Positions 47,706-61,695 of a stretch of 64,000 nucleotides of DNA are shown piece by piece. Position numbers and translations under genes: made by a program. The notes under the pieces are model-generated. The model saw only the letters and a list, made by a program, of their open reading frames with translations, was not told where the DNA came from and ran no database searches. Source of the DNA: Apostichopus japonicus (taxonomy: Eukaryota; Echinodermata; Holothuroidea; Aspidochirotida; Stichopodidae); assembly GCF_037975245.1 (NCBI RefSeq), contig NC_092564.1, positions 21,555,984 through 21,619,983 of the forward strand, read 5' to 3'. Positions within the stretch are counted from its first letter, which is position 1. Each line of letters begins with the position of its first letter.

Positions 47706-48004
47706 CGGACCAACTTCATATTTGGTTTTCGATGCAGGTCAAAGGTCATTTGGGGTCACCGGGGTCAAATTATAAAAATCTCGTAAACACGATATGTCAG
47801 GTGGGTAATGTCGGACCAACTTCATATTTGGTTAGCCGGAGTACCGCCAACCCTTTGTTTTCGATACAGGTCAAAGGTCATTTGGGGTCACCAGGGGTCA
47901 CCAGGGGTCACCAGGGGTCACCAGGGGTCACCAGGGGTCACCAGGGGTCACCAGGGGTCAAATTTTAAAAATCTCGTAAACACGATATCTCAGGTGGGTA
48001 ATGT
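47706..48004 (+). repeat. 26-bp-deleted monomer plus 7-unit run
   Basis: Copy opening the 7,612-bp repeat, with seven uncapped units (193-bp monomer at 47,812). Confidence 0.95.
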
Positions 48005-51000
48005 CGGACCAAATTCATATTTGGTTTACCGGAGTACCGCTTACCCTTTGTTTTCGATGCAGGTCAAAGGTCATTTGGGGTCACCAGGGGTCACCAGGGG
48101 TCAAATTGTAAAAATCTCGTAAACACGATATCTCAGGTGGGTAATGTCGGACCACCTTCATATTTGGTTTGCCGGAGTACCGCCTAAACTTTGTTTTCGA
48201 CGCAAGTCAAAGGTCATTTGGGGTCATCAGGGGTCACCAGGGGTCAAATTGTAAAAATCTCGTAAACACGATATCTCAGGTGGGTAATGTCGGACCAAAT
48301 TCATATTTGGTTTACCGGAGTACCGCTTACCCTTTGTTTTCGATGCAGGTCAAAGGTCATTTGGGGTCACCAGGGGTCAAATTGTAAAAATCTCGTAAAC
48401 ACGATATCTCAGGTGGGTAATGTCGGACCAACTTCATATTTGGTTTGCCGGAGTACCGCTTACCCTTTGTTTTCGATGCAGGTCAAAGGTCATTTGGGGT
48501 CACCAGGGGTCAAATTGTAAAAATCTCGTAAACACGATATCTCAGGTGGGTAATGTCGGACCAACTTCATATTTGGTTAGCCGGAGTACCGCTTACCCTT
48601 TGTTTTCGATGCAGGTCAAACGTCATTTGGGGTCACCGGGGTCAAATTATGAAAATCTCGTAAACACGATATCTCACGTGGGTAATGTCGGACCAACTTC
48701 ATATTTGGTTAGCCGGAATACCGCCTACCCTTTGTTTTCGATACAGGTCAAAGGTCATTTGGGGTCACCGGGGTCAAATTATAAAAATCTCGTAAACACG
48801 ATATGTCAGGTGGGTAATGTCGGACCAACTTCATATTTGGTTAGCCGGAGTACCGCCTACCCTTTGTTTTCGATACAGGTCAAAGGTCATTTGGGGTCAC
48901 CAGGGGTCACCAGGGGTCACCAGGGGTCAAATTTTAAAAATCTCGTAAACACGATATCTCAGGTGGGTAATGTCGGACCAAATTCATATTTGGTTTACCG
49001 GAGTACCGCACACCCTTTGTTTTCGATGCAGGTCAAAGGTCATTTGTTGTCACCGGGGTCAATTTATAAAAATCTCGTAAACACGATATGTCAGGTGGGT
49101 AATGTCGGACCAACTTCATATTTGGTTAGCCGGAGTACCGCCTACCCTTTGTTTTCGATACAGGTCAAAGGTCATTTGGGGTCACCAGGGGTCACCAGGG
49201 GTCACCAGGGGTCAAATTGTAAAAATCTCGTAAACACGATATCTCAGGTGGGTAATGTCGGACCAAATTCATATTTGGTTTGCCGGAGTACCGCCTACCC
49301 TTTGTTTTCGATACAGGTCAAAGGTCATTTGGGGTCACCGGGGTCAAATTATAAAAATCTCGTAAATACGATGTGTCAGGTGGGTAATGTCGGACCAACT
49401 TCATATTTGGTTAGCCGGAGTACCGCCTACCCTTTGTTTTCGATACAGGTCAAAGGTCATTTGGAGTCACCAGGGGTCACCAGGGGTCACCAGGGGTCAA
49501 ATTTTAAAAATCTCGTAAACACGATATCTCAGGTGGGTAATGTCGGACCAAATTCATATTTGGTTTGCCGGAGTACCGCTTACCCTTTGTTTTCGATGCA
49601 GGTCAAAGGTCATTTGGGGTCACCGGGGTCAAATTATGAAAATCTCGTAAACACGATATCTCAGGTGGGTAATGTCGGACCAACTTCATATTTGGTTAGC
49701 CGGAGTACCGCCTACCCTTTGTTTTCGATACAGGTCAAAGGTCATTTGGGGTCAGCGGGGTCAAATTATAAAAATCTCGTAAACACGATATGTCAGGTGG
49801 GTAATGTCCGACCAACTTCATATTTGGTTAGCCGGATTACCGCCTACCCTTTGTTTTCGATACAGGTCAAAGGTCATTTGGGGTCACCAGGGGTCACCAG
49901 GGGTCACCAGGGGTCAAATTTTAAAAATCTCGTAAATACGATATGTCAGGTGGGTAATGTCGGACCAACTTCATATTTGGTTAGCCGGAGTACCGCCTAC
50001 CCTTTGTTTTCGATACAGGTCAAAGGTCATTTGGGGTCACCAGGGGTCACCAGGGGTCACCAGGGGTCACCAGGGGTCAAATTTTAAAAATCTCGTAAAC
50101 ACGATATCTCAGGTTGGTAATGTCGGACCAAATTCATATTTGGTTTTCCGGAGTACCGCTTACCCTTTGTTTTCGATGCAGGTCAAAGGTCATTTGGGGT
50201 CACCGGGGTCAAATTATGAAAATCTCGTAAACACGATATCTCAGGTGGGTAATGTCGGACCAACTTCATATTTGGTTAGCCGGAGTACCGCCTACCCTTT
50301 GTTTTCGATACAGGTCAAAGGTCATTTGGGGTCACCGGGGTCAAATTATAAAAATCTCGTAAACACGATATGTCAGGTGGGTAATGTCGGACCAACTTCA
50401 TATTTGGTTAGCCGGAGTACCGCCTACCCTTTGTTTTCGATACAGGTCAAAGGTCATTTGGGGTCACCAGGGGTCACCAGGGGTCACCAGGGGTCAAATT
50501 TTAAAAATCTCGTAAACACGATATCTCAGGTGGGTAATGTCGGACCAAATTCATATTTGGTTTAACGGAGTACCGCCTACCCTTTGTTTTCGATACAGGT
50601 CAAAGGTCATTTGTGGTCACCGGGGTCAAATTATACAAATCTCGTAAATACGATATGTCAGGTGGGTAATGTCGGACCAACTTCATATTTGGTTAGCCGG
50701 AGTACCGCCTACCCTTTGTTTTCGATACAGGTCAAAGGTCATTTGGGGTCACCAGGGGTCACCAGGGGTCACCAGGGGTCACCAGGGGTCAAATTTTAAA
50801 AATCTCGTAAACACGATATCTCAGGTGGGTAATGTCGGACCAAATTCATATTTGGTTTTCCGGAGTACCGCTTACCCTTTGTTTTCGATGCAGGTCAAAG
50901 GTCATTTGGGGTCACCGGGGTCAAATTATGAAAATCTCGTAAACACGATATCTCAGGTGGGTAATGTCGGACCAACTTCATATTTGGTTAGCCGGAGTAC

Positions 51001-54000
51001 CGCTTACCCTTTGTTTTCGATACAGGTCAAAGGTCATTTGGGGTCACCGGGGTCAAATTATAAAAATCTCGTAAACACGATATGTCAGGTGGGTAATGTC
51101 GGACCAACTTCATATTTGGTTAGCCGGAGTACCGCCTACCCTTTGTTTTCGATACAGGTCAAAGGTCATTTGGGGTCACCAGGGGTCAAATTGTAAAAAT
51201 CTCGTAAACACGATATCTCAGGTGGGTAATGTCGGACCAACTTCATATTTGGTTAGCCGGAGTACCGCTTACCCTTTGTTTTCGATGCAGGTCAAACGTC
51301 ATTTGGGGTCACCGGGGTCAAATTATGAAAATCTCGTAAACACGATATCTCAGGTGGGTAATGTCGGACCAACTTCATATTTGGTTAGCCGGAATACCGC
51401 CTACCCTTTGTTTTCGATACAGGTCAAAGGTCATTTGGGGTCACCGGGGTCAAATTATAAAAATCTCGTAAACACGATATGTCAGGTGGGTAATGTCGGA
51501 CCAACTTCATATTTGGTTAGCCGGAGTACCGCCTACCCTTTGTTTTCGATACAGGTCAAAGGTCATTTGGGGTCACCAGGGGTCACCAGGGGTCACCAGG
51601 GGTCAAATTTTAAAAATCTCGTAAACACGATATCTCAGGTGGGTAATGTCGGACCAAATTCATATTTGGTTTACCGGAGTACCGCACACCCTTTGTTTTC
51701 GATGCAGGTCAAAGGTCATTTGTTGTCACCGGGGTCAATTTATAAAAATCTCGTAAACACGATATGTCAGGTGGGTAATGTCGGACCAACTTCATATTTG
51801 GTTAGCCGGAGTACCGCCTACCCTTTGTTTTCGATACAGGTCAAAGGTCATTTGGGGTCACCAGGGGTCACCAGGGGTCACCAGGGGTCAAATTGTAAAA
51901 ATCTCGTAAACACGATATCTCAGGTGGGTAATGTCGGACCAAATTCATATTTGGTTTGCCGGAGTACCGCCTACCCTTTGTTTTCGATACAGGTCAAAGG
52001 TCATTTCGGGTCACCGGGGTCAAATTATAAAAATCTCGTAAATACGATATGTCAGGTGGGTAATGGCGGACCAACTTCATATTTGGTTAGCCGGAGTACC
52101 GCCTACCCTTTGTTTTCGATACAGGTCAAAGGTCATTTGGGGTCACCAGGGGTCACCAGGGGTCACCAGGGGTCAAATTTTAAAAATCTCGTAAACACGA
52201 TATCTCAGGTGGGTAATGTCGGACCAAATTCATATTTGGTTTTCCGGAGTACCGCTTACCCTTTGTTTTCGATGCAGGTCAAAGGTCATTTGGGGTCACC
52301 GGGGTCAAATTATGAAAATCTCGTAAACACGATATCTCAGGTGGGTTATGTCGGACCAACTTCATATTTGGTTAGCCGGAGTACCGCCTACCCTTTGTTT
52401 TCGATACAGGTCAAAGGTCATTTGGGGTCAGCGGGGTCAAATTATAAAAATCTCGTAAACACGATATGTCAGGTGGGTAATGTCCGACCAACTTCATATT
52501 TGGTTAGCCGGATTACCGCCTACCCTTTGTTTTCGATACAGGTCAAAGGTCATTTGGGGTCACCAGGGGTCACCAGGGGTCACCAGGGGTCAAATTTTAA
52601 AAATCTCGTAAATACGATATGTCAGGTGGGTAATGTCGGACCAACTTCATATTTGGTTAGCCGGAGTACCGCCTACCCTTTGTTTTCGATACAGGTCAAA
52701 GGTCATTTGGGGTCACCAGGGGTCACCAGGGGTCACCAGGGGTCAAATTTTAAAATCTCGTAAACACGATATCTCAGGTGGGTAATGTCGGACCAAATTC
52801 ATATTTGGTTTTCCGGAGTACCGCTTACCCTTTGTTTTCGATGCAGGTCAAAGGTCATTTGGGGTCACCGGGGTCAAATTATGAAAATCTCGTAAACACG
52901 ATATCTCAGGTGGGTAATGTCGGACCAACTTCATATTTGGTTAGCCGGAGTACCGCCTACCCTTTGTTTTCGATACAGGTCAAAGGTCATTTGGGGTCAC
53001 CGGGGTCAAATTATAAAAATCTCGTAAACACGATATGTCAGGTGGGTAATGTCGGACCAACTTCATATTTGGTTAGCCGGAGTACCGCCTACCCTTTGTT
53101 TTCGATACAGGTCAAAGGTCATTTGGGGTCACCAGGGGTCACCAGGGGTCACCAGGGGTCAAATTTTAAAAATCTCGTAAACACGATATCTCAGGTGGGT
53201 AATGTCGGACCAAATTCATATTTGGTTTAACGGAGTACCGCCTACCCTTTGTTTTCGATACAGGTCAAAGGTCATTTGTGGTCACCGGGGTCAAATTATA
53301 CAAATCTCGTAAATACGATATGTCAGGTGGGTAATATCGGACCAACTTCATATTTGGTTAGCCGGAGTACCGCCTACCCTTTGTTTTCGATACAGGTCAA
53401 AGGTCATTTGGGGTCACCAGGGGTCACCAGGGGTCACCAGGGGTCAAATTTTAAAAATCTCGTAAACACGATATCTCAGGTGGGTAATGTCGGACCAAAT
53501 TCATATTTGGTTTAACGGAGTACCGCCTACCCTTTGTTTTCGATACAGGTCAAAGGTCATTTGTGGTCACCGGGGTCAAATTATAAAAATCTCGTAAATA
53601 CGATATGTCAGGTGGGTAATGTCGGACCAACTTCATATTTGGTTAGCCGGAGTACCGCCTACCCTTTGTTTTCGATACAGGTCAAAGGTCATTTGGGGTC
53701 ACCAGGGGTCACCAGGGGTCACCAGGGGTCACCAGGGGTCAAATTTTAAAAATCTCGTAAACACGATATCTCAGGTGGGTAATGTCGGACCAAATTCATA
53801 TTTGGTTTTCCGGAGTACCGCTTACCCTTTGTTTTCGATGCAGGTCAAAGGTCATTTGGGGTCACCGGGGTCAAATTATGAAAATCTCGTAAACACGATA
53901 TCTCAGGTGGGTAATGTCGGACCAACTTCATATTTGGTTAGCCGGAGTACCGCCTACCCTTTGTTTTCGATACAGGTCAAAGGTCATTTGGGGTCACCGG

Positions 54001-54181
54001 GGTCAAATTATAAAAATCTCGTAAACACGATATCTCAGGTGGGTAATGTCGGACCAAATTCATATTTGGTTAGCCGGAGTACCGCCTACCCTTTGTTTTC
54101 GATACAGGTCAAAGGTCATTTGGGGTCACCGGGGTCAAATTATAAAAATCTCGTAAACACGATATCTCAGGTGGGTAATGT

Positions 54182-54313
54182 CGGACCAACTTCATATTTG
54201 GTTAGCCGGAGTACCGCCTACCCTTTCTTTTCGATACAGGTCAAAGGTCATTTGGGGTCATTTGGGGTCACCGGGGTCATATTATCAAAATCTCGTAAAC
54301 ACGATATGTCAGG
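54182..54313 (+). repeat. Monomer with a duplicated TTTGGGGTCA decamer
   Basis: TTTGGGGTCA is doubled at 54,251-54,270, upstream of the usual minisatellite position. It gives AGGTCA-TTTG-GGGTCA-TTTG-GGGTCA. This shows that the neighbouring decamer can also expand, and that the minisatellite is one member of a GGTCA-based tract. The right edge of the monomer is approximate. Confidence 0.75.
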
Positions 54314-55317
54314 TGGGTAATGTCGGACCAACTTCATATTTGGTTAGCCGGAGTACCGCCTACCCTTTGTTTTCGATACAGGTCAAAGGTCATTTAGGGT
54401 CACCGGGGTCAAATTATAAAAATCTCGTAAACACGATATGTCAGGTGGGTAATGTCGGACCAACTTCATATTTGGTTAGCCGGAGTACCGCCTACCCTTT
54501 GTTTTCGATACAGGTCAAAGGTCATTTGGGGTCACCAGGGGTCACCAGGGGTCACCAGGGGTCACCAGGGGTCAAATTATAAAAATCTCGTAAACACGAT
54601 ATCTCAGGTGGGTAATGTCGGACCAAATTCATATTTGGTTTGCCGGAGTACCGCCTACCCTTTGTTTTCGATACAGGTCAAAGGTCATTTGTGGTCACCG
54701 GGGTCAAATTATAAAAATCTCGTAAATAAATGTCAGGTGGGTAATGTCGGACCAACTTCATATTTGGTTAGCCGGAGTACCGCCTACCCTTTGTTTTCGA
54801 TACAGGTCAAAGGTCATTTGGGGTCACCAGGGGTCACCAGGGGTCACCAGGGGTCAAATTTTAAAAATCTCGTAAACACGATATCTCAGGTGGGTAATTT
54901 CGGACCAAATTCATATTTGGTTTTCCGGAGTACCGCTTACCCTTTGTTTTCGATGCAGGTCAAAGGTCATTTGGGGTCACCGGGATCTAATTGTAAAAAT
55001 CTCGTAAACACGATATCTCAGGTGGGTAATGTCGGACCAACTTCATATTTGGTTAGCCGGAGTACCGCCTACCCTTTGTTTTCGATACAGGTCAAAGGTC
55101 ATTTGGGGTCACCAGGGTCAAATTATAAAAATCTCGTAAACACTATATGTCAGGTGGGTAATGTCGGACCAACTTCATATTTGCTTAGCCGGAGTACCGC
55201 CAACCCTTTGTTTTCGATACAGGTCAAAGGTCATTTGGGGTCACCAGGGGTCACCAGGGGTCACCAAGGGTCAAATTGTAAAAATCTCGTAAACACGATA
55301 TTTCAGGTGGGTAATGT

Positions 55318-55606
55318 CGGACCAACTTCATATTTGGTTTTCGATGCAGGTCAAAGGTCATTTGGGGTCACCGGGGTCAAATTATAAAAATCTCGTAAAC
55401 ACGATATGTCAGGTGGGTAATGTCGGACCAACTTCATATTTGGTTAGCCGGAGTACCGCCAACCCTTTGTTTTCGATACAGGTCAAAGGTCATTTGGGGT
55501 CACCAGGGGTCACCAGGGGTCACCAGGGGTCACCAGGGGTCACCAGGGGTCACCAGGGGTCAAATTTTAAAAATCTCGTAAACACGATATCTCAGGTGGG
55601 TAATGT
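55318..55606 (+). repeat. 26-bp-deleted monomer plus 6-unit run
   Basis: Copy opening the 6,099-bp repeat, with six uncapped units (183-bp monomer at 55,424). Confidence 0.95.
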
Positions 55607-56870
55607 CGGACCAAATTCATATTTGGTTTACCGGAGTACCGCTTACCCTTTGTTTTCGATGCAGGTCAAAGGTCATTTGGGGTCACCAGGGGTCACCAGG
55701 GGTCAAATTGTAAAAATCTCGTAAACACGATATCTCAGGTGGGTAATGTCGGACCACCTTCATATTTGGTTTGCCGGAGTACCGCCTACCCTTTGTTTTC
55801 GACGCAAGTCAAAGGTCATTTGGGGTCATCAGGGGTCACCAGGGGTCAAATTGTAAAAATCTCGTAAACACGATATCTCAGGTGGGTAATGTCGGACCAA
55901 ATTCATATTTGGTTTACCGGAGTACCGCTTACCCTTTGTTTTCGATGCAGGTCAAAGGTCATTTGGGGTCACCAGGGGTCAAATTGTAAAAATCTCGTAA
56001 ACACGATATCTCAGGTGGGTAATGTCGGACCAACTTCATATTTGGTTTGCCGGAGTACCGCTTACTCTTTGTTTTCGATGCAGGTCAAAGGTCATTTGGG
56101 GTCACCAGGGGTCAAATTGTAAAAATCTCGTAAACACGATATCTCAGGTGGGTAATGTCGGACCAACTTCATATTTGGTTAGCCGGAGTACCGCTTACCC
56201 TTTGTTTTCGATGCAGGTCAAATGTCATTTGGGGTCACCGGGGTCAAATTATGAAAATCTCGTAAACACGATATCTCAGGTGGGTAATGTCGGACCAACT
56301 TCATATTTGGTTAGCCGGAATACCGCCTACCCTTTGTTTTCGATACAGGTCAAAGGTCATTTGGGGTCACCGGGGTCAAATTATAAAAATCTCGTAAACA
56401 CGATATGTCAGGTGGGTAATGTCGGACCAACTTCATATTTGGTTAGCCGGAGTACCGCCTACCCTTTGTTTTCGATACAGGTCAAAGGTCATTTGGGGTC
56501 ACCAGGGGTCACCAGGGGTCACCAGGGGTCAAATTTTAAAAATCTCGTAAACACGATATCTCAGGTGGGTAATGTCGGACCAAATTCATATTTGGTTTAC
56601 CGGAGTACCGCACACCCTTTGTTTTCGATGCAGGTCAAAGGTCATTTGTTGTCACCGGGGTCAATTTATAAAAATCTCGTAAACACGATATGTCAGGTGG
56701 GTAATGTCGGACCAACTTCATATTTGGTTAGCCGGAGTACCGCCTACCCTTTGTTTTCGATACAGGTCAAAGGTCATTTGGGGTCACCAGGGGTCACCAG
56801 GGGTCACCAGGGGTCACCAGGGGTCAAATTGTAAAAATCTCGTAAACACGATATCTCAGGTGGGTAATGT

Positions 56871-57858
56871 CGGACCAAATTCATATTTGGTTTGCCGGAG
56901 TACCGCCTACCCTTTGTTTTCGATACAGGTCAAAGGTCATTTGGGGTCACCAGGGGTCAAATTATAAAAATCTCGTAAATACGATATGTCAGGTGGGTAA
57001 TGTCGGACCAACTTCATATTTGGTTAGCCGGAGTACCGCCTACCCTTTGTTTTCGATACAGGTCAAAGGTCATTTGGGGTCACCAGGGGTCACCAGGGGT
57101 CACCAGGGGTCAAATTTTAAAAATCTCGTAAACACGATATCTCAGGTGGGTAATGTCGGACCAAATTCATATTTGGTTTTCCGGAGTACCGCTTACCCTT
57201 TGTTTTCGATGCAGGTCAAAGGTCATTTGGGGTCACCGGGGTCAAATTATGAAAATCTCGTAAACACGATATCTCAGGTGGGTAATGTCGGACCAACTTC
57301 ATATTTGGTTAGCCGGAGTACCGCCTACCCTTTGTTTTCGATACAGGTCAAAGGTCATTTGGGGTCAGCGGGGTCAAATTATAAAAATCTCGTAAACACG
57401 ATATGTCAGGTGGGTAATGTCCGACCAACTTCATATTTGGTTAGCCGTATTACCGCCTACCCTTTGTTTTCGATACAGGTCAAAGGTCATTTGGGGTCAC
57501 CAGGGGTCACCAGGGGTCACCAGGGGTCAAATTTAAAAAATCTCGTAAATACGATATGTCAGGTGGGTAATGTCGGACCAACTTCATATTTGGTTAGCCG
57601 GAGTACCGCCTACCCTTTGTTTTCGATACAGGTCAAAGGTCATTTGGGGTCACCAGGGGTCACCAGGGGTCACCAGGGGTCAAATTTTAAAAATCTCGTA
57701 AACACGATATCTCAGGTGGGTAATGTCGGACCAAATTCATATTTGGTTTTCCGGAGTACCGCTTACCCTTTGTTTTCGATGCAGGTCAAAGGTCATTTGG
57801 GGTCACCGGGGTCAAATTATGAAAATCTCGTAAACACGATATCTCAGGTGGGTAATGT
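56871..57858 (+). repeat. 988-bp tandem duplication, copy a
   Basis: Shares with the next copy two variants seen nowhere else: AGCCGTATTACC (57,444 and 58,432) and AAATTTAAAAAATCTCG (57,530 and 58,518). This shows a recent direct duplication of about seven monomers. Confidence 0.9.
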
Positions 57859-58856
57859 CGGACCAAATTCATATTTGGTTTGCCGGAGTACCGCCTACCC
57901 TTTGTTTTCGATACAGGTCAAAGGTCATTTGGGGTCACCAGGGGTCAAATTATAAAAATCTCGTAAATACGATATGTCAGGTGGGTAATGTCGGACCAAC
58001 TTCATATTTGGTTAGCCGGAGTACCGCCTACCCTTTGTTTTCGATACAGGTCAAAAGTCATTTGGGGTCACCAGGGGTCACCAGGGGTCACCAGGGGTCA
58101 AATTTTAAAAATCTCGTAAACACGATATCTCAGGTGGGTAATGTCGGACCAAATTCATATTTGGTTTTCCGGAGTACCGCTTACCCTTTGTTTTCGATGC
58201 AGGTCAAAGGTCATTTGGGGTCACCGGGGTCAAATTATGAAAATCTCGTAAACACGATATCTCAGGTGGGTAATGTCGGACCAACTTCATATTTGGTTAG
58301 CCGGAGTACCGCCTACCCTTTGTTTTCGATACAGGTCAAAGGTCATTTGGGGTCAGCGGGGTCAAATTATAAAAATCTCGTAAACACGATTTGTCAGGTG
58401 GGTAATGTCCGACCAACTTCATATTTGGTTAGCCGTATTACCGCCTACCCTTTGTTTTCGATACAGGTCAAAGGTCATTTGGGGTCACCAGGGGTCACCA
58501 GGGGTCACCAGGGGTCAAATTTAAAAAATCTCGTAAATACGATATGTCAGGTGGGTAATGTCGGACCAACTTCATATTTGGTTAGCCGGAGTACCGCCTA
58601 CCCTTTGTTTTCGATACAGGTCAAAGGTCATTTGGGGTCACCAGGGGTCACCAGGGGTCACCAGGGGTCACCAGGGGTCAAATTTTAAAAATCTCGTAAA
58701 CACGATATCTCAGGTGGGTAATGTCGGACCAAATTCATATTTGGTTTTCCGGAGTACCGCTTACCCTTTGTTTTCGATGCAGGTCAAAGGTCATTTGGGG
58801 TCACCGGGGTCAAATTATGAAAATCTCGTAAACACGATATCTCAGGTGGGTAATGT
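57859..58856 (+). repeat. Approx. 988-bp tandem duplication, copy b
   Basis: Second copy, with new private changes (AAAAGTCATTT near 58,054, CGATTTGTCAGG near 58,389) and one extra ten-base unit near 58,640. These few differences postdate the duplication. Confidence 0.85.
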
Positions 58857-61416
58857 CGGACCAACTTCATATTTGGTTAGCCGGAGTACCGCCTACCCTT
58901 TGTTTTCGATACAGGTCAAAGGTCATTTGGGGTCACCGGGGTCAAATTATAAAAATCTCGTAAACACGATATGTCAGGTGGGTAATGTCGGACCAACTTC
59001 ATATTTGGTTAGCCGGAGTACCGCCTACCCTTTGTTTTCGATACAGGTCAAAGGTCATTTGGGGTCACCAGGGGTCACCAGGGGTCACCAGGGGTCAAAT
59101 TTTAAAAATCTCGTAAACACGATATCTCAGGTGGGTAATGTCGGACCAAATTCATATTTGGTTTAACGGAGTACCGCCTACCCTTTGTTTTCGATACAGG
59201 TCAAAGGTCATTTGTGGTCACCGGGGTCAAATTATACAAATCTCGTAAATACGATATGTCAGGTGGGTAATATCGGACCAACTTCATATTTGGTTAGCCG
59301 GAGTACCGCCTACCCTTTGTTTTCGATACAGGTCAAAGGTCATTTGGGGTCACCAGGGGTCACCAGGGGTCACCAGGGGTCAAATTTTAAAAATCTCGTA
59401 AACACGATATCTCAGGTGGGTAATGTCGGACCAAATTCATATTTGGTTTAACGGAGTACCGCCTACCCTTTGTTTTCGATACAGGTCAAAAGTCATTTGT
59501 GGTCACCGGGGTCAAATTATAAAAATCTCGTAAATACGATATGTCAGGTGGGTAATGTCGGACCAACTTCATATTTGGTTAGCCGGAGTACCGCCTACCC
59601 TTTGTTTTCGATACAGGTCAAAGGTCATTTGGGGTCACCAGGGGTCACCAGGGGTCACCAGGGGTCACCAGGGGTCAAATTTTAAAAATCTCGTAAACAC
59701 GATATCTCAGGTGGGTTATGTCGGACCAACTTCATATTTGGTTAGCCGGAGTACCGCCTACCCTTTGTTTTCGATACAGGTCAAAGGTCATTTGGGGTCA
59801 GCGGGGTCAAATTATAAAAATCTCGTAAACACGATATGTCAGGTGGGTAATGTCCGACCAACTTCATATTTGGTTAGCCGGATTACCGCCTACCCTTTGT
59901 TTTCGATACAGGTCAAAGGTCATTTGGGGTCACCAGGGGTCACCAGGGGTCACCAGGGGTCAAATTTTAAAAATCTCGTAAATACGATATGTCAGGTGGG
60001 TAATGTCGGACCAACTTCATATTTGGTTAGCCGGAGTACCGCCTACCCTTTGTTTTCGATACAGGTCAAAGGTCATTTGGGGTCACCAGGGGTCACCAGG
60101 GGTCACCAGGGGTCAAATTTTAAAAATCTCGTAAACACGATATCTCAGGTGGGTAATGTCGGACCAAATTCATATTTGGTTTTCCGGAGTACCGCTTACC
60201 CTTTGTTTTCGATGCAGGTCAAAGGTCATTTGGGGTCACTGGGGTCAAATTATGAAAATCTCGTAAACACGATATCTCAGGTGGGTAATGTCGGACCAAC
60301 TTCATATTTGGTTAGCCGGAGTACCGCCTACCCTTTGTTTTCGATACAGGTCAAAGGTCATTTGGGGTCACCGGGGTCAAATTATAAAAATCTCGTAAAC
60401 ACGATATCTCAGGTGGGTAATGTCGGACCAAATTCATATTTGGTTAGCCGGAGTACCGCCTACCCTTTGTTTTCGATACAGGTCAAAGGTCATTTGGGGT
60501 CACCGGGGTCAAATTATAAAAATCTCGTAAACACGATATGTCAGGTGGGTATTGTCAGACCAACTTCATATTTGGTTAGCCGGAGTACCGCCTACCCTTT
60601 GTTTTCGATACAGGTCAAAGGTCATTTGGGGTCACCAGGGGTCACCAGGGGTCACCAGGGGTCACCAGGGGTCAAATTATAAAAATCTCGTAAACACGAT
60701 ATCTCAGGTGGGTAATGTCGGACCAAATTCATATTTGGTTTGCCGGAGTACCGCCTACCCTTTGTTTTCGATACAGGTCAAAGGTCATTTGTGGTCACCG
60801 GGGTCAAATTATAAAAATCTCGTAAATAAATGTCAGGTGGGTAATGTCGGACCAACTTCATATTTGGTTAGCCGGAGTACCGCCTACCCTTTGTTTTCGA
60901 TACAGGTCAAAGGTCATTTGGGGTCACCAGGGGTCACCAGGGGTCACCAGGGGTCAAATTTTAAAAATCTCGTAAACACGATATCTCAGGTGGGTAATTT
61001 CGGACCAAATTCATATTTGGTTTTCCGGATTCCGCTTACCCTTTGTTTTCGATGCAGGTCAAAGGTCATTTGGGGTCACCGGGATCTAATTGTAAAAATC
61101 TCGTAAACACGATATCTCAGGTGGGTAATGTCGGACCAACTTCATATTTGGTTAGCCGGAGTACCGCCTACCCTTTGTTTTCGATACAGGTCAAAGGTCA
61201 TTTGGGGTCACCAGGGTCAAATTATAAAAATCTCGTAAACACTATATGTCAGGTGGGTAATGTCGGACCAACTTCATATTTGCTTAGCCGGAGTACCGCC
61301 AACCCTTTGTTTTCGATACAGGTCAAAGGTCATTTGGGGTCACCAGGGGTCACCAGGGGTCACCAAGGGTCAAATTGTAAAAATCTCGTAAACACGATAT
61401 TTCAGGTGGGTAATGT

Positions 61417-61695
61417 CGGACCAACTTCATATTTGGTTTTCGATGCAGGTCAAAGGTCATTTGGGGTCACCGGGGTCAAATTATAAAAATCTCGTAAACA
61501 CGATATGTCAGGTGGGTAATGTCGGACCAACTTCATATTTGGTTAGCCGGAGTACCGCCAACCCTTTGTTTTCGATACAGGTCAAAGGTCATTTGGGGTC
61601 ACCAGGGGTCACCAGGGGTCACCAGGGGTCACCAGGGGTCACCAGGGGTCAAATTTTAAAAATCTCGTAAACACGATATCTCAGGTGGGTAATGT
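61417..61695 (+). repeat. 26-bp-deleted monomer plus 5-unit run
   Basis: Last copy in the window, with five uncapped units (173-bp monomer at 61,523). Confidence 0.95.

Larger units (their letters stand above)
29209..53785 (+). repeat. Approx. 24-kb segmental duplication, copy 2
   Basis: Counterpart of 3,868-27,924. The last matched marker monomers lie at +25,861 bp (25,239 to 51,100; 27,677 to 53,538). After 53,785 this copy continues in domain II, whereas copy 1 switches to domain I at 27,925, so the junction at 27,924/27,925 is specific to copy 1. Confidence 0.7.
47706..55317 (+). repeat. Large domain II repeat, 7,612 bp
   Basis: Same series as 42,490-47,705, extended by a repeated AAACGTCA-to-TTTAACGGAG segment (48,420-50,56x and 51,096-53,5xx) and by a short stretch of 132-bp monomers at 53,9xx-54,4xx. 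The long run at its start has seven ten-base units. Confidence 0.75.
55318..61416 (+). repeat. Large domain II repeat, 6,099 bp
   Basis: Third large repeat, with six ten-base units at its start. It contains the 988-bp tandem duplication. The AAACTTTG change seen in earlier copies is absent here (ACCCTTTGTTTTCGACGC near 55,790), and AAACGTCA has become AAATGTCA near 56,220. Confidence 0.75.
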
